A stretch of DNA of 64,000 nt, from positions 127,102,819 through 127,166,818 of the forward strand of contig CM042009.1 in the NCBI GenBank assembly GCA_023525715.1, read 5' to 3'. The stretch is from Cichorium intybus (Eukaryota; Streptophyta; Magnoliopsida; Asterales; Asteraceae). Shown in pieces: positions 37,746 through 51,300 of the stretch (positions within the stretch are counted from its first letter, which is position 1; each line of letters opens with the position of its first letter). The translations under genes were made by a program, and so were the position numbers. The notes under the pieces were generated by a model. It saw nothing but the letters and a program-made list of their open reading frames with translations, was not told the DNA's origin and did not search any database.

Positions 37746-38956
37746 AAATATAATCCGCACTCATTTAAAGTCACAAATCACATTCCCTTTACGTGCTTCA
37801 CATACCTTTTTTGTTGCACAAAATCTGTGAGAGTGGTAATATGAGGGCTAGCCGTTTTTTGTGTTGCACGGCAAGATAGACACAAGAACCAATGAGAGAT
37901 GATGAGATGGTGACTTGTAAACCAGTTCCAACGAGTGGGTGGCATCATGCATTATGTGCTACGCTTGAGTCATGAGGCTGGTAGTTGGGGTTTGGGATCT
38001 GTTACGGTTGTGAGAATAATGAGTATCGCCTCATGGATCACCACCATGTTTTGCTCCATTGTTGAGATACGATATCTGGCAAGAAGAAATAGAAAAGATG
38101 ACCATGGATTGACGAGATAAGGAACTATGGGATAGAAGAACAAAGTTGGGAAACGTTGTGGTGTATGCAACCGGTATAAGCAACCGCAAATTTGACGAGG
38201 GAAGAAAGACAGACTAAGAAGTCCAGTTTCTTTTCCGAATAACTTTGTTTTGTAACGAAAATAAATTTATTAAAAGAAAAGAGAAAACAAAGAGCTAGCG
38301 GGACAGTAGCAGAGGAAGTTGAAAGTATACAACTATAGACAATAACAAGACTGCTAACTAACAAACTAAAAGGAAACAACCTAAATAATCAACAGCAACA
38401 AAACTCCACTAAGTCACCTCTTGGACAATGGCAATGAGGGAAAAACCTCCGACTTCTATTAAGGCGGCAATTTGCTGAACATACCAAGACAACAATGCAC
38501 TTGAAATCAGTATTGTACTTTGATGGATCGAAAAGCAACGTGCTTGAAAAGATCGCTAGAGATGCCGTTAAATAGAGCTTTAAGCATCACCAGAAGAATT
38601 TAGATTTTAAAGACATGACCATATTGCCCTCCAAGTAACCCTCCAGCTACCGACATGATGAACGTAAGAACTACTCTACTCGCACACCACCATTGTAGCA
38701 GATAATAAAACAAGAAGCACCAAAACCAAGCAACTTTACTATGTAGCAGTTTACTATGTAGCTGTGAACTCGATCAAGATGATGTCCGTAAAGCAGTAAG
38801 AGACCTTCAGTAGCTTGAAATCCTTCAGTACAGGTAGCCAGAAAACTTTCAGTAGAGAACCGGATTGAGAAAGTTACTCCTGTCACAAACGAATAGCAGT
38901 AAAAGACCCAATTTACTAGGTAGTTGTGATTGGTGACTTTAATAACTAATGGTTAT
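37746..38956. other. Loop between inverted-repeat arms, no gene recognised
   Basis: Mixed sequence with short open frames on both strands, none with a recognisable domain. It may be the body of a nested non-autonomous element. Confidence 0.5.
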
Positions 38957-39098
38957 ATGTTATAGAATGATTGCTAATAATATTGAAAGTCAATAGGCAT
39001 TTCCAAATATGACTTGTTTCTTTCTCTTTATATTTTTGTAAATAAAAGCAAGGGCAAAAAGGTCAATGGACTTTTATTTTAAGTGGATGGATAAAATA
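38957..39098. repeat. Right arm of the inverted repeat
   Basis: Inverted partner of 37617-37745. Small indels in T/A runs separate the matching blocks. Confidence 0.8.
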
Positions 39099-39984
39099 TT
39101 GATTCAGTCAAGCATTTATTCAATCCATTACTGCGCAAATGATGAACAGGCCCTATATGGTAAATACGAGTAGGTTTACTAGATGAGAGTTGTAAAGAAT
39201 TTATGAACAGGCCCTACATAAGAAACACATTCTAATAAAAGGTAAATTTGACTTTTGTCTAAGATGAGAATTTTAGGTGATTGGAATCGATATGATTTTC
39301 AAGTGTTATTAACATTTATATCTATATTTATTTATATTGACTACTGATTGAAGATCAATAATTCTGATATTTATAAAAAAGCCCAAAAGTTAAAATAGTC
39401 AAAACCAACGTTACACCCATTTAAGCAAACCTCAAAAGTGTTCGTTATATATGTCACTTTTCTTAAGCTTAATCCAAAAATATTATTTTTAAAAACAAAA
39501 TATTTATCGCCACAAGGAGCGGGTATAACCATATAGATATATTTTAACGGTAGTGATGTATGTTGATATATTGTGTTTATGGAATATGACAAGTTTCCAG
39601 GTAAATCATTATTGCAATTAAGCACCTTCGCCCAATGCCAAAAGAAAATACACGTAAACTCTAATCACTATACGATAAACCTAAACTCTAAAACAGACAA
39701 TCCTCCTAAAAGAAACTATAAACTTACACGCCTTAGCGCACATATACCCCCACTATAGATTTTATTTATCAAATAGCTTAGTTTAATTTTCAAAATAAGA
39801 CATGTTTTGTGAAAAAATTATTTTTCGGAAGCAGATTGCATGTAATTTTGAATATAGCACGTTTTAAAGGTAAATTATTCAGCGAAAATACAATTTTTTT
39901 CTTAATTTAAATTAACAATTATCCGCCAAAATAAAAGTTATTGTTAGAGACTGAACATGTTGATACTTTGCCAAGACATTGCGT

Positions 39985-40616
<632 letters not shown>

Positions 40617-40617
<1 letters not shown>

Positions 40618-42183
40618 TAGTATTAAATGAAATTGGTAATTATAGTGTGATTGTAAGACATAATATGAGTTGTTAGATTAAGAGAATGAATGGACATGAT
40701 CAAATGGAAAATTCGTAAATAAAATCAAACTAATTTGATTATTTTAAATTAAAATACCCAGTTAAGGGTAAAAGAGTCAATAAAAAACACGAACCCATAA
40801 CAACGGAATATAATTTTCTGGGCTAATATCACGGACACACGATTTCTTCGGTTCGGTTACATTTCAGAAAAGCGAGAATCCGAAAACACACAAACATCAT
40901 CAGAGAAAGGAATTACAATGTTGATTCAACAAGGGCAACATACACTCGTCGATACCTGCATTCTTCAAAAGCTACATTATTAAAAAATCGAAGCTACATT
41001 ATTAGAAAATCAACAATGGCTGCAAGACGAAGCAGTATTTGTAATGGAACCGACGATTTATACTCTGGGAATGATTCCAGTGACAGTATTTGTAAACGTG
41101 TGAAAAAATTTGGGACCATTCTCAGAGAATTGGGCTTAAGCACAGTATACGGTAATACGCATACATTCGGCTATGTAGTAGACGGAAAATGCTAGGGTTT
41201 CGTATATGTAGATGACGGAAAATGATAGGGTTTCGTATTAGTTTCCCATTCAATAGAGAAAAGGAATATTTAGGAAAACAATAATTTGTGTGGTAGAACA
41301 GGTGTAGGAACACACCACACATTCTCTTAGAATGATGTCAAGAATTCACATTATAAGAGTAATGACTATGCATTCTCGGAGAATGGGGTTGAAAAGTCGA
41401 ATAAAAAATGAGAGGGTAGGTTGATTTTAAAAATAAAAAGTTTAAAAGCTATTGTAATACTTCATACATTCTCTAAGAATGAATACAAAAGGGGCACATT
41501 TTAAGGGTAATGAAAATACATTCTCCGATAATGGGGTTGAAATAGCATGCGTAAATATACTATACCAATTGTGATTCTCAGAGAATGACCTACAATAAAA
41601 GAAATATGATATACCAACTACCATTCTCTTAGAATGACATTAAATAATAGAATTAACATGTGTAAATATACTATACCAACTGCCATTCTCAGAGAATGAC
41701 CTACAATAAAAGAAATATGTTATACCAACTGCCATTTTCAAAGAATGACCTCCAATAATAGAATTCAGATGAAAAACTTATTATCACACTTGAAATGAAT
41801 AAATCTTACCCAGACCGAATTACGAAAAAAACACAAAACCAAATCCGAAATAATTCATCTTATACACGATTTGATTTATGATACTCGATTGATCAGTTGC
41901 TACTATACGCATCTTCGAAAATCCAAATCACACATCGATTTAATTATATATTGGGAAAATTGAATCCCGATTCCTCCTGCTTTACATAAACATAATGTAA
42001 TTGATTATAGAATTCAGATTTTTTAAACGTACGATAATTACTATGAACATTAATTTGATTTCGCTATAGTTACGAACGAGATTTTGAAAAATTAAAATCT
42101 GGGTAAAACACCGATCGTGCCCTTTTGAAATCAATGGATAATATAAGGTCGCACGATCACACAGTATTTAGAAAATGTATTTG

Positions 42184-42187
<4 letters not shown>
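40617..42187. mobile_element. TA-flanked TIR element with CATTCTC palindrome array (1.6 kb)
   Basis: The left end runs TATTAAATGAAATTGGTAAT then TATAGTGTGATTGTAAGACA; the right end read inward runs TTCAAATACATTTTCTAAAT then ACTGTGTGATCGTGCGACCT. This is an imperfect inverted repeat of about 45 bp. Inside, 41110-41760, are nine or ten copies of the palindrome CATTCTCAGAGAATG and variants. No coding domain. (TA)n lies on both sides. Confidence 0.65.
41577..41760. repeat. ~55-60-bp tandem repeat with central palindrome
   Basis: Units contain ACTATACCAACTGCC, the palindrome ATTCTCAGAGAATG, then ACCTACAATAAAAGAAATATG. About three units. Confidence 0.75.

Positions 42188-42231
<44 letters not shown>
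42187..42231. repeat. (TA)n tract, 45 bp
   Basis: It separates the CATTCTC element from the LTR-like sequence that follows. Confidence 0.95.
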
Positions 42232-42232
<1 letters not shown>

Positions 42233-42650
42233 CGTCCCAAAATTACAACCCAAAAAGTTTTCATTAAAAACATAATATATGAGTATCAAATATTATAAAA
42301 CATCCAAGTCATTAAGTAATCCAAGACACGTTTTTCAAACATAAGGAAATGGAAATAACAGCGAAAAGCTAATCATGAATGCGAATGTCATGTAGTCAAG
42401 TCGGGCCCTTCCCACGATCTCTCGAGGTACCTGAAACATTAAACTTAAAACTGTAAGCATATTTCTTAGTGAGTCCCCCAGATTTTCATATAATTTATAA
42501 ACATAATGAGGTCTTCGGGCCCCAGACAACCATCAATCATCCCATTTTGTGACTCTCGGGCTTGCCCAGATTCGTCGGTTATCATCTCATTCTTCGACTT
42601 ACGGGCTTGTCACGATCTTGTCGATAATCAACTCATTCTTTGAATCATAA

Positions 42651-42651
<1 letters not shown>

Positions 42652-42692
<41 letters not shown>
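42652..42692. repeat. (ATC)n microsatellite
   Basis: About 13 units of CAT/ATC, ending directly at the target site of the solo LTR. Confidence 0.95.
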
Positions 42693-43243
42693 AATTGTAA
42701 CACCCCTTTCTCAAACCATAATTTAATACAGTTTATATTACAAAATATTTTACACCATGTGACTATCAAAAAGTCACTTTTTTTTTACAAACTTATTCAT
42801 AAGGGGTACTTACAGACTGAACTCAAAAGCCATAATTTAAACTTATCTGTATTATACATAGGTCCCATCTCCAGTTCCTGCTCATCTCACCTAAGTACAT
42901 AGCATTTTAAAAAAAATACGTGAGACATAAAGCCTCGTGAGTAATATGGGTTTTAGACCCAAAACTTTTCTGCTCAAAACTGGAAATATTAACAAGTAAA
43001 CTACTTAAAACTTATTTTGATAACAAATCTCAACATTTCTTTTCTTCTCTATTTTCAAATCTCAAAAATGCTTTCTTTCTCAAAAACGGCTTTCTTTCTC
43101 ATTTTCTTGTGACCAACTGAAACTCATGAATTGGTTTAATTTAATTCATTCTACTAACTCCCCTTCGCGGGACAGAACAGATCCACCCGCAAGGTTATGC
43201 TATCTCTGTCTCCCCTTCGTGACTTGGAACAGATCCAACACAA

Positions 43244-45173
43244 TGTAACGCCAAAAACATGTTTATTATGTAATTATAATAAAAAAGGCAAATTGGTCAT
43301 TTTACCTCAGAAGGGTAATTTGGTCTTTTGGACAGAAAAGGACTTGTTTTGTAATAATATTTTGAGTCTTGGACTTAAAATGTTATAAAATCTGATTTTT
43401 GTCATAAACTTTGTTAGTTGTGGCAAAAGTTTAAGAAATGCAACTTCAAGGACCAAATTGTAATTTCTGGAAGTATAAAAGGATAGAAGCTTCTCGCATT
43501 TGTGTGCAGATTTTAGAGGCTTACGGGAGAGGGTTCGTGACTGATTTTTCCAGAAATCTTGAAGGATTCTTGAAGGTTTGAAGCTTGGAATTCGATCCTT
43601 GGCTTCAAAGGGTAGAATTCGAAGCTTTGGAGGTAAGTTCTTCAAGTTCTTGATAGTTGTTCTTGATGAGTTTTGTAGAACTCAAAAACTGCATTTGCAG
43701 TTATGATTATGTGGTTAAGTTGATGTAATACTTCCATTAAGTCATGCTAATAAGGGCTTAATTCAAGAAAATGGAAGTAGATTGTTATTTTTGATGAATT
43801 TGAAGTTTTGGGGTTGTTAGAACTAAGAACCCTAATTCTTCATATGATTGATTGAGTGTATTTTGGGGGTTAAAAACCTTGTTAAAATGTAAGGTTTTAG
43901 CCTAGGAACAAACCCCAAACGGTTAAGAACAACATTAAGAACTTATAAACCAAAACTGCAAGCTACAGTGCATAATTCGCGACCTGCAGGAGACCTGCAC
44001 TGGCGCTGGGCGCAGTGCGCCCCTGGCCCAGGCGCAGCGCGCCTCTAAGCAGGGAGTCAGAATCGCTAATTTCTGTTTGGCTTGTCCGTTTTCTCTCAAA
44101 CTTGAACCGTAGGCTCGTTATGGTCTGAAAAGTTTGGGAAAATTTTTATATTGAGTTTTCGACCTCTCGAGAGCACTGTAGATCGATTCAAATGCCTCGG
44201 TGAATAGTAAAATTCATAAAAAGTTAGTAAACGGAAAGTTTATTAACTAGGCATTGTTTATAATGATATTGTATTGAACTCTATTGTATTAGAGTTAATT
44301 GGAATGGTTATTAACCTATAATCATTTTGAAAATAAATGGAATTATAGGTACGGGACAAAACCCTACGGATTATATTGGAAAGCAAGGAACAACAAACGC
44401 TAGTTGTAGCAAACCTTCAGGTGAGTAATCTCACTGTTATCCGTTGTGATATATGTTATATGAGCAGCTGCAGATGAATATGATTTTGGGGGACAAAAAT
44501 GACAAATTACATGATTTGAAATATGACAAGACCAGATAAGCCGTGAGTCTATAATAGACAAGAACGGAGCTGTGAGTCAATGATACGACAATACCAATTA
44601 AGCTGTGAGTCTACCATAGACAAGAACGGAGCTGTGAGTCAATATATCTATGTAAAATGTGACGTGACAATACCAGATAAGCCGTGAGTCTATAATAGAC
44701 AAGAACGGAGCTGTGAGTCAAACTTATATAGACAAGACCGGATAAGCCGTGAGCCATTGCGATGGCAAGAACGGAGCCGTGACTCTAGGCAAAAGCGGGA
44801 TAACCCGTGAGCCACATATGATTTTATATTGCATGATAATGCGTAATTGATTTTGTATAGAGAATTTTATTCTTATACATGTTATACTTGATTTGATTAC
44901 TCATTGGGCTTTATAGCTCACGGTTTTATTGATATGTCCCTGCAGGTGAGCGTGATCCCGCCAAGGGAAAAGATAAAGTCTGTGACTGAGGACTTAGTAT
45001 TGAAGTGACGACCCGGCTTAAGAATGTATAATATTTATGTATTGTACTTCGTGATACTCTTGTACTCGTATTGTATTAACTAAAACCCCATACTTATGGT
45101 TTTATTTGAAAAATATTTGGTTTGAAAAATGAAAATTGTTTGGGGTGCTTTTGTTAATAAGTCGGGTGTTACA
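43244..45173. mobile_element. Nested solo LTR (1930 bp), TSD CACAA
   Basis: It begins TGTAACGCCAAAAACATG and ends AAGTCGGGTGTTACA. CACAA is exact at 43239-43243 and 45174-45178. It contains a GC-rich stretch (43985-44045) and a tandem repeat (44510-44810). No protein domain. The similar TGTAAC/GTTACA ends suggest the same broad class as the LTR it entered. Confidence 0.87.
44510..44810 (+). repeat. Tandem repeats inside the nested solo LTR
   Basis: About four units built from GACAAGACCAGATAAGCCGT then GAGTCTATAATA and GACAAGAACGGAGCTGTGAG then TCAA. Unit length varies from about 60 to 75 bp, and the last units are diverged. Confidence 0.85.
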
Positions 45174-45309
45174 CACAAGGTTATGTTGTCTCCCCTTCAT
45201 GGCTTGGAACAGATCCAACCATGAGGTTATGCTAAGCTAGACAACTACTTCGCGACGGGAGGTACCACCCCAGTAGTGTCTTCAGATCTCCCGATTATAT
45301 GGGTGATCC

Positions 45310-45655
45310 TGTTAGTTCTATATGCTCAAGGATGATCATAAAATGATATTACTAGTAATACATGATCCTATAGGGTCACACCAACAACAAGTTTGACACC
45401 AATTGATCATTTAGAACGTTAAATTTGATTTAACGTCAAATGATACTAAACTTGCAATTTAATCTTGTAGGTTATTATTATTTAAGGTAAATAATAATAA
45501 ATACAAAATTAAAGGTTGATTAGTAATTCATATGTGATGAATTAATTAAGTATAACAATTAAGTTGTTTAAATTGTTAAACGATTTAATTGATTTATAAA
45601 TAAGCCTTTTATTTAATTTAATTGGTAAATTAAATAAAATATATATATATATTGT

Positions 45656-45687
<32 letters not shown>

Positions 45688-46394
45688 ATTATACAATTAA
45701 GATTGTATATTTAGATGGTTTATTTATATATATAATTATGGGTTAAATGTTATCCCATTTAAGAAATAAGAAGATATATTATTTATAAACTTATAATTAT
45801 ATAAGTTTTATAAATAATAAAAAAAACTAACTAGCACTACACATGATCATCCATATTTTAAGCCATGATGGGAGACATAACAACATGCATTGAGTTGTAA
45901 AACTAGTGGAAGATGCTAGCTTTTGTTTATAGAAAACACATGGGTCTTTCCTTTCCAACTAATGCATGTGCTTTCTTCTTTTTGGTGGGATAAATGGCCG
46001 ATCATGTGAATGGGTTAGTAAGCATCTTTGGTATCTTAAAATCAGCCAAAGACTCTCCCTATAGGCCTAAGCAAAATCGTTTTTGCTAAGTAGTAGAAAA
46101 GAGAAGAAAAGGGTTTTCATCTTGCAAGTTGTGGAACTAGCATTTAAGTGTGTTCAAGCTTGTGGTGGATCAACTATAGAGGGATTCTAATTTGATTCCT
46201 AGCTATCAAAATCATCCAAACCAAACCAAGAACAAAAAGGTTATGATCTTGAACTTAATCTATGTTTGTTCTTCATCTTATCTCTACATGCATGTAGCAT
46301 GATCCTCTTGGAATGAAACTTGTGTTCATGATTTTATGCTTCCGTTGCAAACTCTAGTTTTTGAAACTAACTACATGAACCTTGATTTCCAACA
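45310..46394 (+). repeat. 5' LTR of the intact copia (1085 bp)
   Basis: It begins TGTTAGTTCTATATGC and ends CCTTGATTTCCAACA. The U3 part is AT-rich with short TA runs around 45640-45690; promoter elements are not individually assigned. Confidence 0.95.
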
Positions 46395-46395
46395 A

Positions 46396-46411
46396 TTGGT
46401 ATCAGAGCCAT
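46396..46411 (+). other. Primer binding site of the intact copia
   Basis: TTGGTATCAGAGCC directly after the 5' LTR, complementary to the 3' end of plant initiator Met-tRNA, the usual primer for copia elements. Confidence 0.9.
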
Positions 46412-48305
46412 GGCTATATTGCATGTTTAGATAATAAGTTTATTTGGATAAACTTGGTTTTTGGAAGCCATGAATGTTCATCTTCTTAAATGAAAGTTTC
46501 ATGCATGGCTTCTTTGGCAACATGCAAGTAGATTATCTATGATTTTATGTAACCAACTATATCTTATATATGCATGCTTTTGGTTACATAAATTGTTACC
46601 TTAGAAAAACAAAGTGTTGATTTTCTTATGATTTTATGTGATAAATTGGTGCATAAACAAGCCAAGGACCATATGATGCATGTTTTGTGTTTGTGTTCGA
46701 TATGGTTGTAATCTATTCATTTATTCAAATGGTTTGTAATAATAATTAGTTATTTACTTCCTTTTATTCATTTTGTAATTGTTAGAATAGTTGTATTTTA
46801 TTTCATTCACAAAATGTAACAAGAGAAGGAAGTAAGAAAAGATTGCACCCAACAGCAGCACTTTCTGAAGAGCTGCTGTCCAGATTTGAAAAAATGTTTT
46901 GAAGTGTTTTATAAATTCATCTCTTGGTCATTTGATGATATACTTGTTGGTAACTTTAATATCTAGTATATACATTAAGTTTCAACAAGTATTAGCATCA
47001 ATATGGCCAAGAATGAATTGAAAAATGCAACAAAAAACACATTTTTTCTTCCTGCTGCCCCTGAATTTCGAAAATTTTGAAGGCTCCATAGAAAAATCAC
47101 ATGTCACTCAATGGTGTCAAGAAATGGTGGTTCAAGTATCATTTGATGATATAAGAAGCTTGGCAAAATTGTAGCCAAAGCGCAAATCATTTGGTTGAGT
47201 TTTTGTCACTCTTTTTGTCCCTAGGTTTGACTTGATATTTCATGTGTGGCTCACATGAAATATCAAACTAGTTGGCTTGTGTTTATGCACCCATGCATGC
47301 TTGTGATGTTTGAATGTTTTATTATGTTATGTTGTGGATGAAAATAAGATTTTGCATGCTAGACAACCTAGATAATTAAACATAATCATCAAGGAGTTTG
47401 TATTTTCAAAAATTGACATTTAAAACATAAGATGTGATAAAATGGGTTTTACTAAAATGGGTTTTGTTTAAAACCTATTAAGTCAAGTTTTGAAAATGAT
47501 TGAAACAAGAAATAAAATGGAGATTTTATAAACTCTTACAAACTCCAACCCTAAGTAATAATGGTAATTATTTAGGATTATAAATTGGTTCTAATATATG
47601 TGATCAAACTCAAATTTAATATTGGATATTAATTGTAATCTTGACCACAAACAAAGAATCAATAAAATGGAGATTTTATGATTTAGGAACCAATTAACAA
47701 AAATAAGATTTAATGGTACCATGTTCATTGGATGCATGCAATCTACATGATACCATATGTTTTTCAAAATTAGAATTGTAAAAACATTCAAATCCCTTAT
47801 GAAATACGAATCAATGTCGTCCCTCTTAAAGACACTCATGTATCACTTGTATTTCCTTGTGGGATAAAGGATACCTAACCACTTGGAGTCTTCTTGTGAT
47901 ACAAGAAGTAGTTTTGCAATATTGATGGGATAAAGGACACCTAACCATTAATAGTTGTCAAAACTACACGTCCGTTTAAGTAGGATGATTCGTTTGGAAA
48001 TCTCTTGTGATAAAAGTCACCTAAGCATTAGAAATCCAAGGCATAGATGGGATCAAACATGCCAAACTTATAAATGTTATAATGGGATCCCATAACTCTA
48101 GAAATTATATTTGGATATAATTGGTAAACCGTTACCTACCTTGTTGATTCGAATAGGTAGGATAAAGGAAACCTAACCACTTATTCGTAATGCAACTTGG
48201 ATTCTAGACCTTAATTAATTAAAGTTTATGAAACAAGAAAGGGTATTAATTATTAAGGTATTAATATCATAATTTACTAAATAGAACCTTGCTAAAATTT
48301 TGTAG
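46412..48305 (+). other. Long leader of the intact copia (1.9 kb)
   Basis: No long open frame. Four copies of GGGATAAAGGAYACCTAACC or close variants occur at about 47863, 47929, 48010 and 48160, spaced 65-150 bp. The leader would contain the dimerisation and packaging signals; its length is unusual for a copia element. Confidence 0.7.
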
Positions 48306-51300
48306 ATGGCACCAAACAACAACACACACTCGGCTCCTAACAAAACCTCACTACGGTCTCTCCTTGAAGGAGAAAAACTTAACCATACCAACTTCTTGGA
48401 TTGGTACCGTAGTGTGAGAATTGTTCTCAAACAAGAAAAGAAAGAATATGTTCTCAATGAACCACTTACAGAAGAGCCCCCTGCCACTCCTAAGCCCGCA
48501 CACGATGCATGGCTTAAAAAGATGGATGATTCCATCGATGCATCATGCCTCATGTTGGCAACCATGATTCCCGACCTTCAGAAGGATTTGGAGAATCATT
48601 CAGCCTATGACATGATTAATCAACTAAAGGAAATGTTCCAACAACTTGCAAGAACGGAAAGGTTCGAAACTGTTCGGGCTTTCCATGCTTGCAAGATGGA
48701 GGAAGGGCAGTCGGTAAGCTCTTATGTGCTCAAAATGAAGAGTCACATTGATCATTTGGCACGTCTTGGAGTTGTGATGCCCGAAGAGCTAGCAACGGAT
48801 TTGATCCTTAACTCCTTGACAAAGTCCTTTGATCCTTTTGTCATGAATTATAACATGAATGGTTTAAACAAGACTATCCCGGAATTACATGGGATGCTAA
48901 TTACCGGGGAAAAGAGTCTGCCTAAGAAAACCACTCAAGTTCTCATGATCAAGGAAGGTGGCACAAAGAGAACAAGACCTGAACACCCCACCAACTCCAA
49001 GGGCAAAGGGAAAGCAAAAGCTTTCAAAGGTAAGGGCAAGAAAGTTGTCCAACCTTCCCATCCGCCCAAGAAGAAGGCAAAGGTTGCCAAAGATGAAACA
49101 TGCTTTGAATGTGGCAAAGCTGGGCATTGGAAGAGAAATTGCCCTACCTATCTTGCGGAGTTGAAGAAGAAGAAGGCCGGTGAAGGCACTTCAGGTATCT
49201 ATGTGATAGACCTAGAACTTTATAATTTATCTCCTAACACATGGGTATTTGATACTGGTTGTGGAACTCACATATGTAATATGTTGCAGGGGTTCAAAAG
49301 GAGTAGGCGACTGAAGGCAAATGAGGTAGTACTTCGGGTTGGAAACAATGCAAGAGTTGCGGTGGATTCAATTGGAAGTTTTAATTTATTACTACCTAAT
49401 GGCTTGTGTGTGACATTGTTGAATGTTTACTATGTTCCTAGCTTGACTAGGAATATTATTTCGGTTGCTAAATTAAGACAATGTGGATTTGATCTTTCCT
49501 TTAATAATGATGATATTTGTGTTTACAAAAATAATGTATTCTATTTTGAGGCTAGGCCTTTAAATGGAATTTATGAAGTAAACCTTGATGAAAAGACTAA
49601 TAATGGCTCTTTATACCACACTTTCACCAAGAAACCCAAATTTGATTTGAGTCAAACCTATCTATGGCATTGTCGCCTTGGGCATATAAACAAGAATCGC
49701 ATATCCCAACTTCAAAAGAGTGGACTTTTGAAGGCAAATGAGAATGACTCATTTGATATATGTGAATCTTGTTTACATGGCAAGATGACTAAAGCTCCTT
49801 TCTCCGGAACCAATGAGAGAGCAAAGGACTTGTTAGGAATCATACATACGGATGTATGTGGTCCTTTCAAGCCAATGACTAGATATGGTGAAAGATATTT
49901 CATCACCTTCACTGACGACTTTAGTCGTTTTGGATATGTTTATTTGATGAAACATAAACATGAGGCATTTGAAATGTTCAAAACGTTTCAAAGTGAAGTG
50001 GAAAATCAACTCAACAAAACAATTAAAGTTCTTCGTTCTGATAGAGGAGGTGAGTACTTAAGTACAAACTTTATGGATCATTGTAAGACTTGTGGAATTG
50101 TTTCACAACTTACTCCACCTGGAACACCACAACATAATGGTGTGTCTGAGAGGCGGAACCGAACACTATTGGATATGGTTCGATCCATGATGAGTAGAAG
50201 TACTCTACCTTTATCATTTTGGGGTTATGTTATACAAACAGCTGCTCGTCTCCTAAACATGGCACCTACTAAGAAGGTAGATAAAACGCCTTATGAGATA
50301 TGGCATGGAAGGGTTCCATCTTTATCCTATCTAAAGGTATGGGGTTGTGAAGCTTATGTTAGACAAGAAGCTTCAAACAAATTAGAACCCCGTTCAACTA
50401 AATGTATCTTTGTAGGGTATCCGAAAGATTGTCTTGGATACTATTTCTACAATCCCATCGAGAATAAGATATTTATTTCTCGAAAAGCTGAATTCCTAGA
50501 AAACAAGTTTCTGACGGAAGAGGCTAGTGGGAGGTTTGTGGAACTTGAGGAACTTCAAGAACCACAACCTGATACACAAGAAGTTGAATCTAGCATTCAA
50601 CAAGAAATTGTTGAACCTGAACAAACGGTTGATCAGGAACAAATTGTAACACAAGGTGTTCGCAAATCTGGTAGGGTTCGAATTGAACCAGAAAGGTATG
50701 GTTACCTTTTGATGGAAGAGGAATGTTATACGATAGATTCTGATGAACCCGTCAACTATCAGAGTGCAATATCAGATCCTGAATCTGATAAATGGCTTGA
50801 AGCCATGAACACTGAGATGCAATCCATGCACGATAATCAAGTTTGGAACTTGGTTAATCTTCCCACCAATTGTAAGACTGTTGGGAACAAATGGGTTTTC
50901 AAGAAGAAAATCGACGTGGATGGAAATGTTCACACTTTTAAGGCTAGACTTGTCGCTAAAGGATACTCACAGACTCATAGTATTGACTATGATGAGACCT
51001 TTTCTCCAGTGGCAATGATCAAGTCAATTAGGATACTTTTTGCCATAGCCGCATACTATGATTATGAGATATGGCAAATGGATGTCAAGACCGCTTTCCT
51101 TAATGGATACTTATTGGAAGATGTCTATATGGAACAACCTGAAGGTTTTGTCGATCCCAGGCATCCGAACAAAGTGTGCAAGCTTAAAAGATCTATATAT
51201 GGATTAAAGCAAGCGTCTCGAACATGGAACATCCGTTTTGATGAAAAGATTACAAGTTTTGGATTCATCAAAAATGAGGATGACTCCTGTGTTTACAAGA

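Larger units (their letters stand above)
35749..39216. mobile_element. Composite element carrying captured gene pieces; limits uncertain
   Basis: The left side has TAGGGGCGGTTCATTTC; two right-hand candidates read inward as TAGGGCCTGTTCATC (ending 39155) and TAGGGCCTGTTCATAAATT (ending 39216). These weak termini would enclose a pyrimidine-rich, 5'-UTR-like stretch (35860-36120), exon-intron pieces of an RRM gene (36745-37460), and an internal inverted repeat. No clean target duplication was found, so the superfamily (hAT or PIF/Harbinger-like) and the limits are open. Confidence 0.4.

Noticed and set aside
37382..39153. A TIR element starting at GGGCACTAGCAGG
   Set aside because: That stretch is the intron end and start of captured exon d; only the inner inverted repeat (37617-37745 with 38957-39098) holds up.
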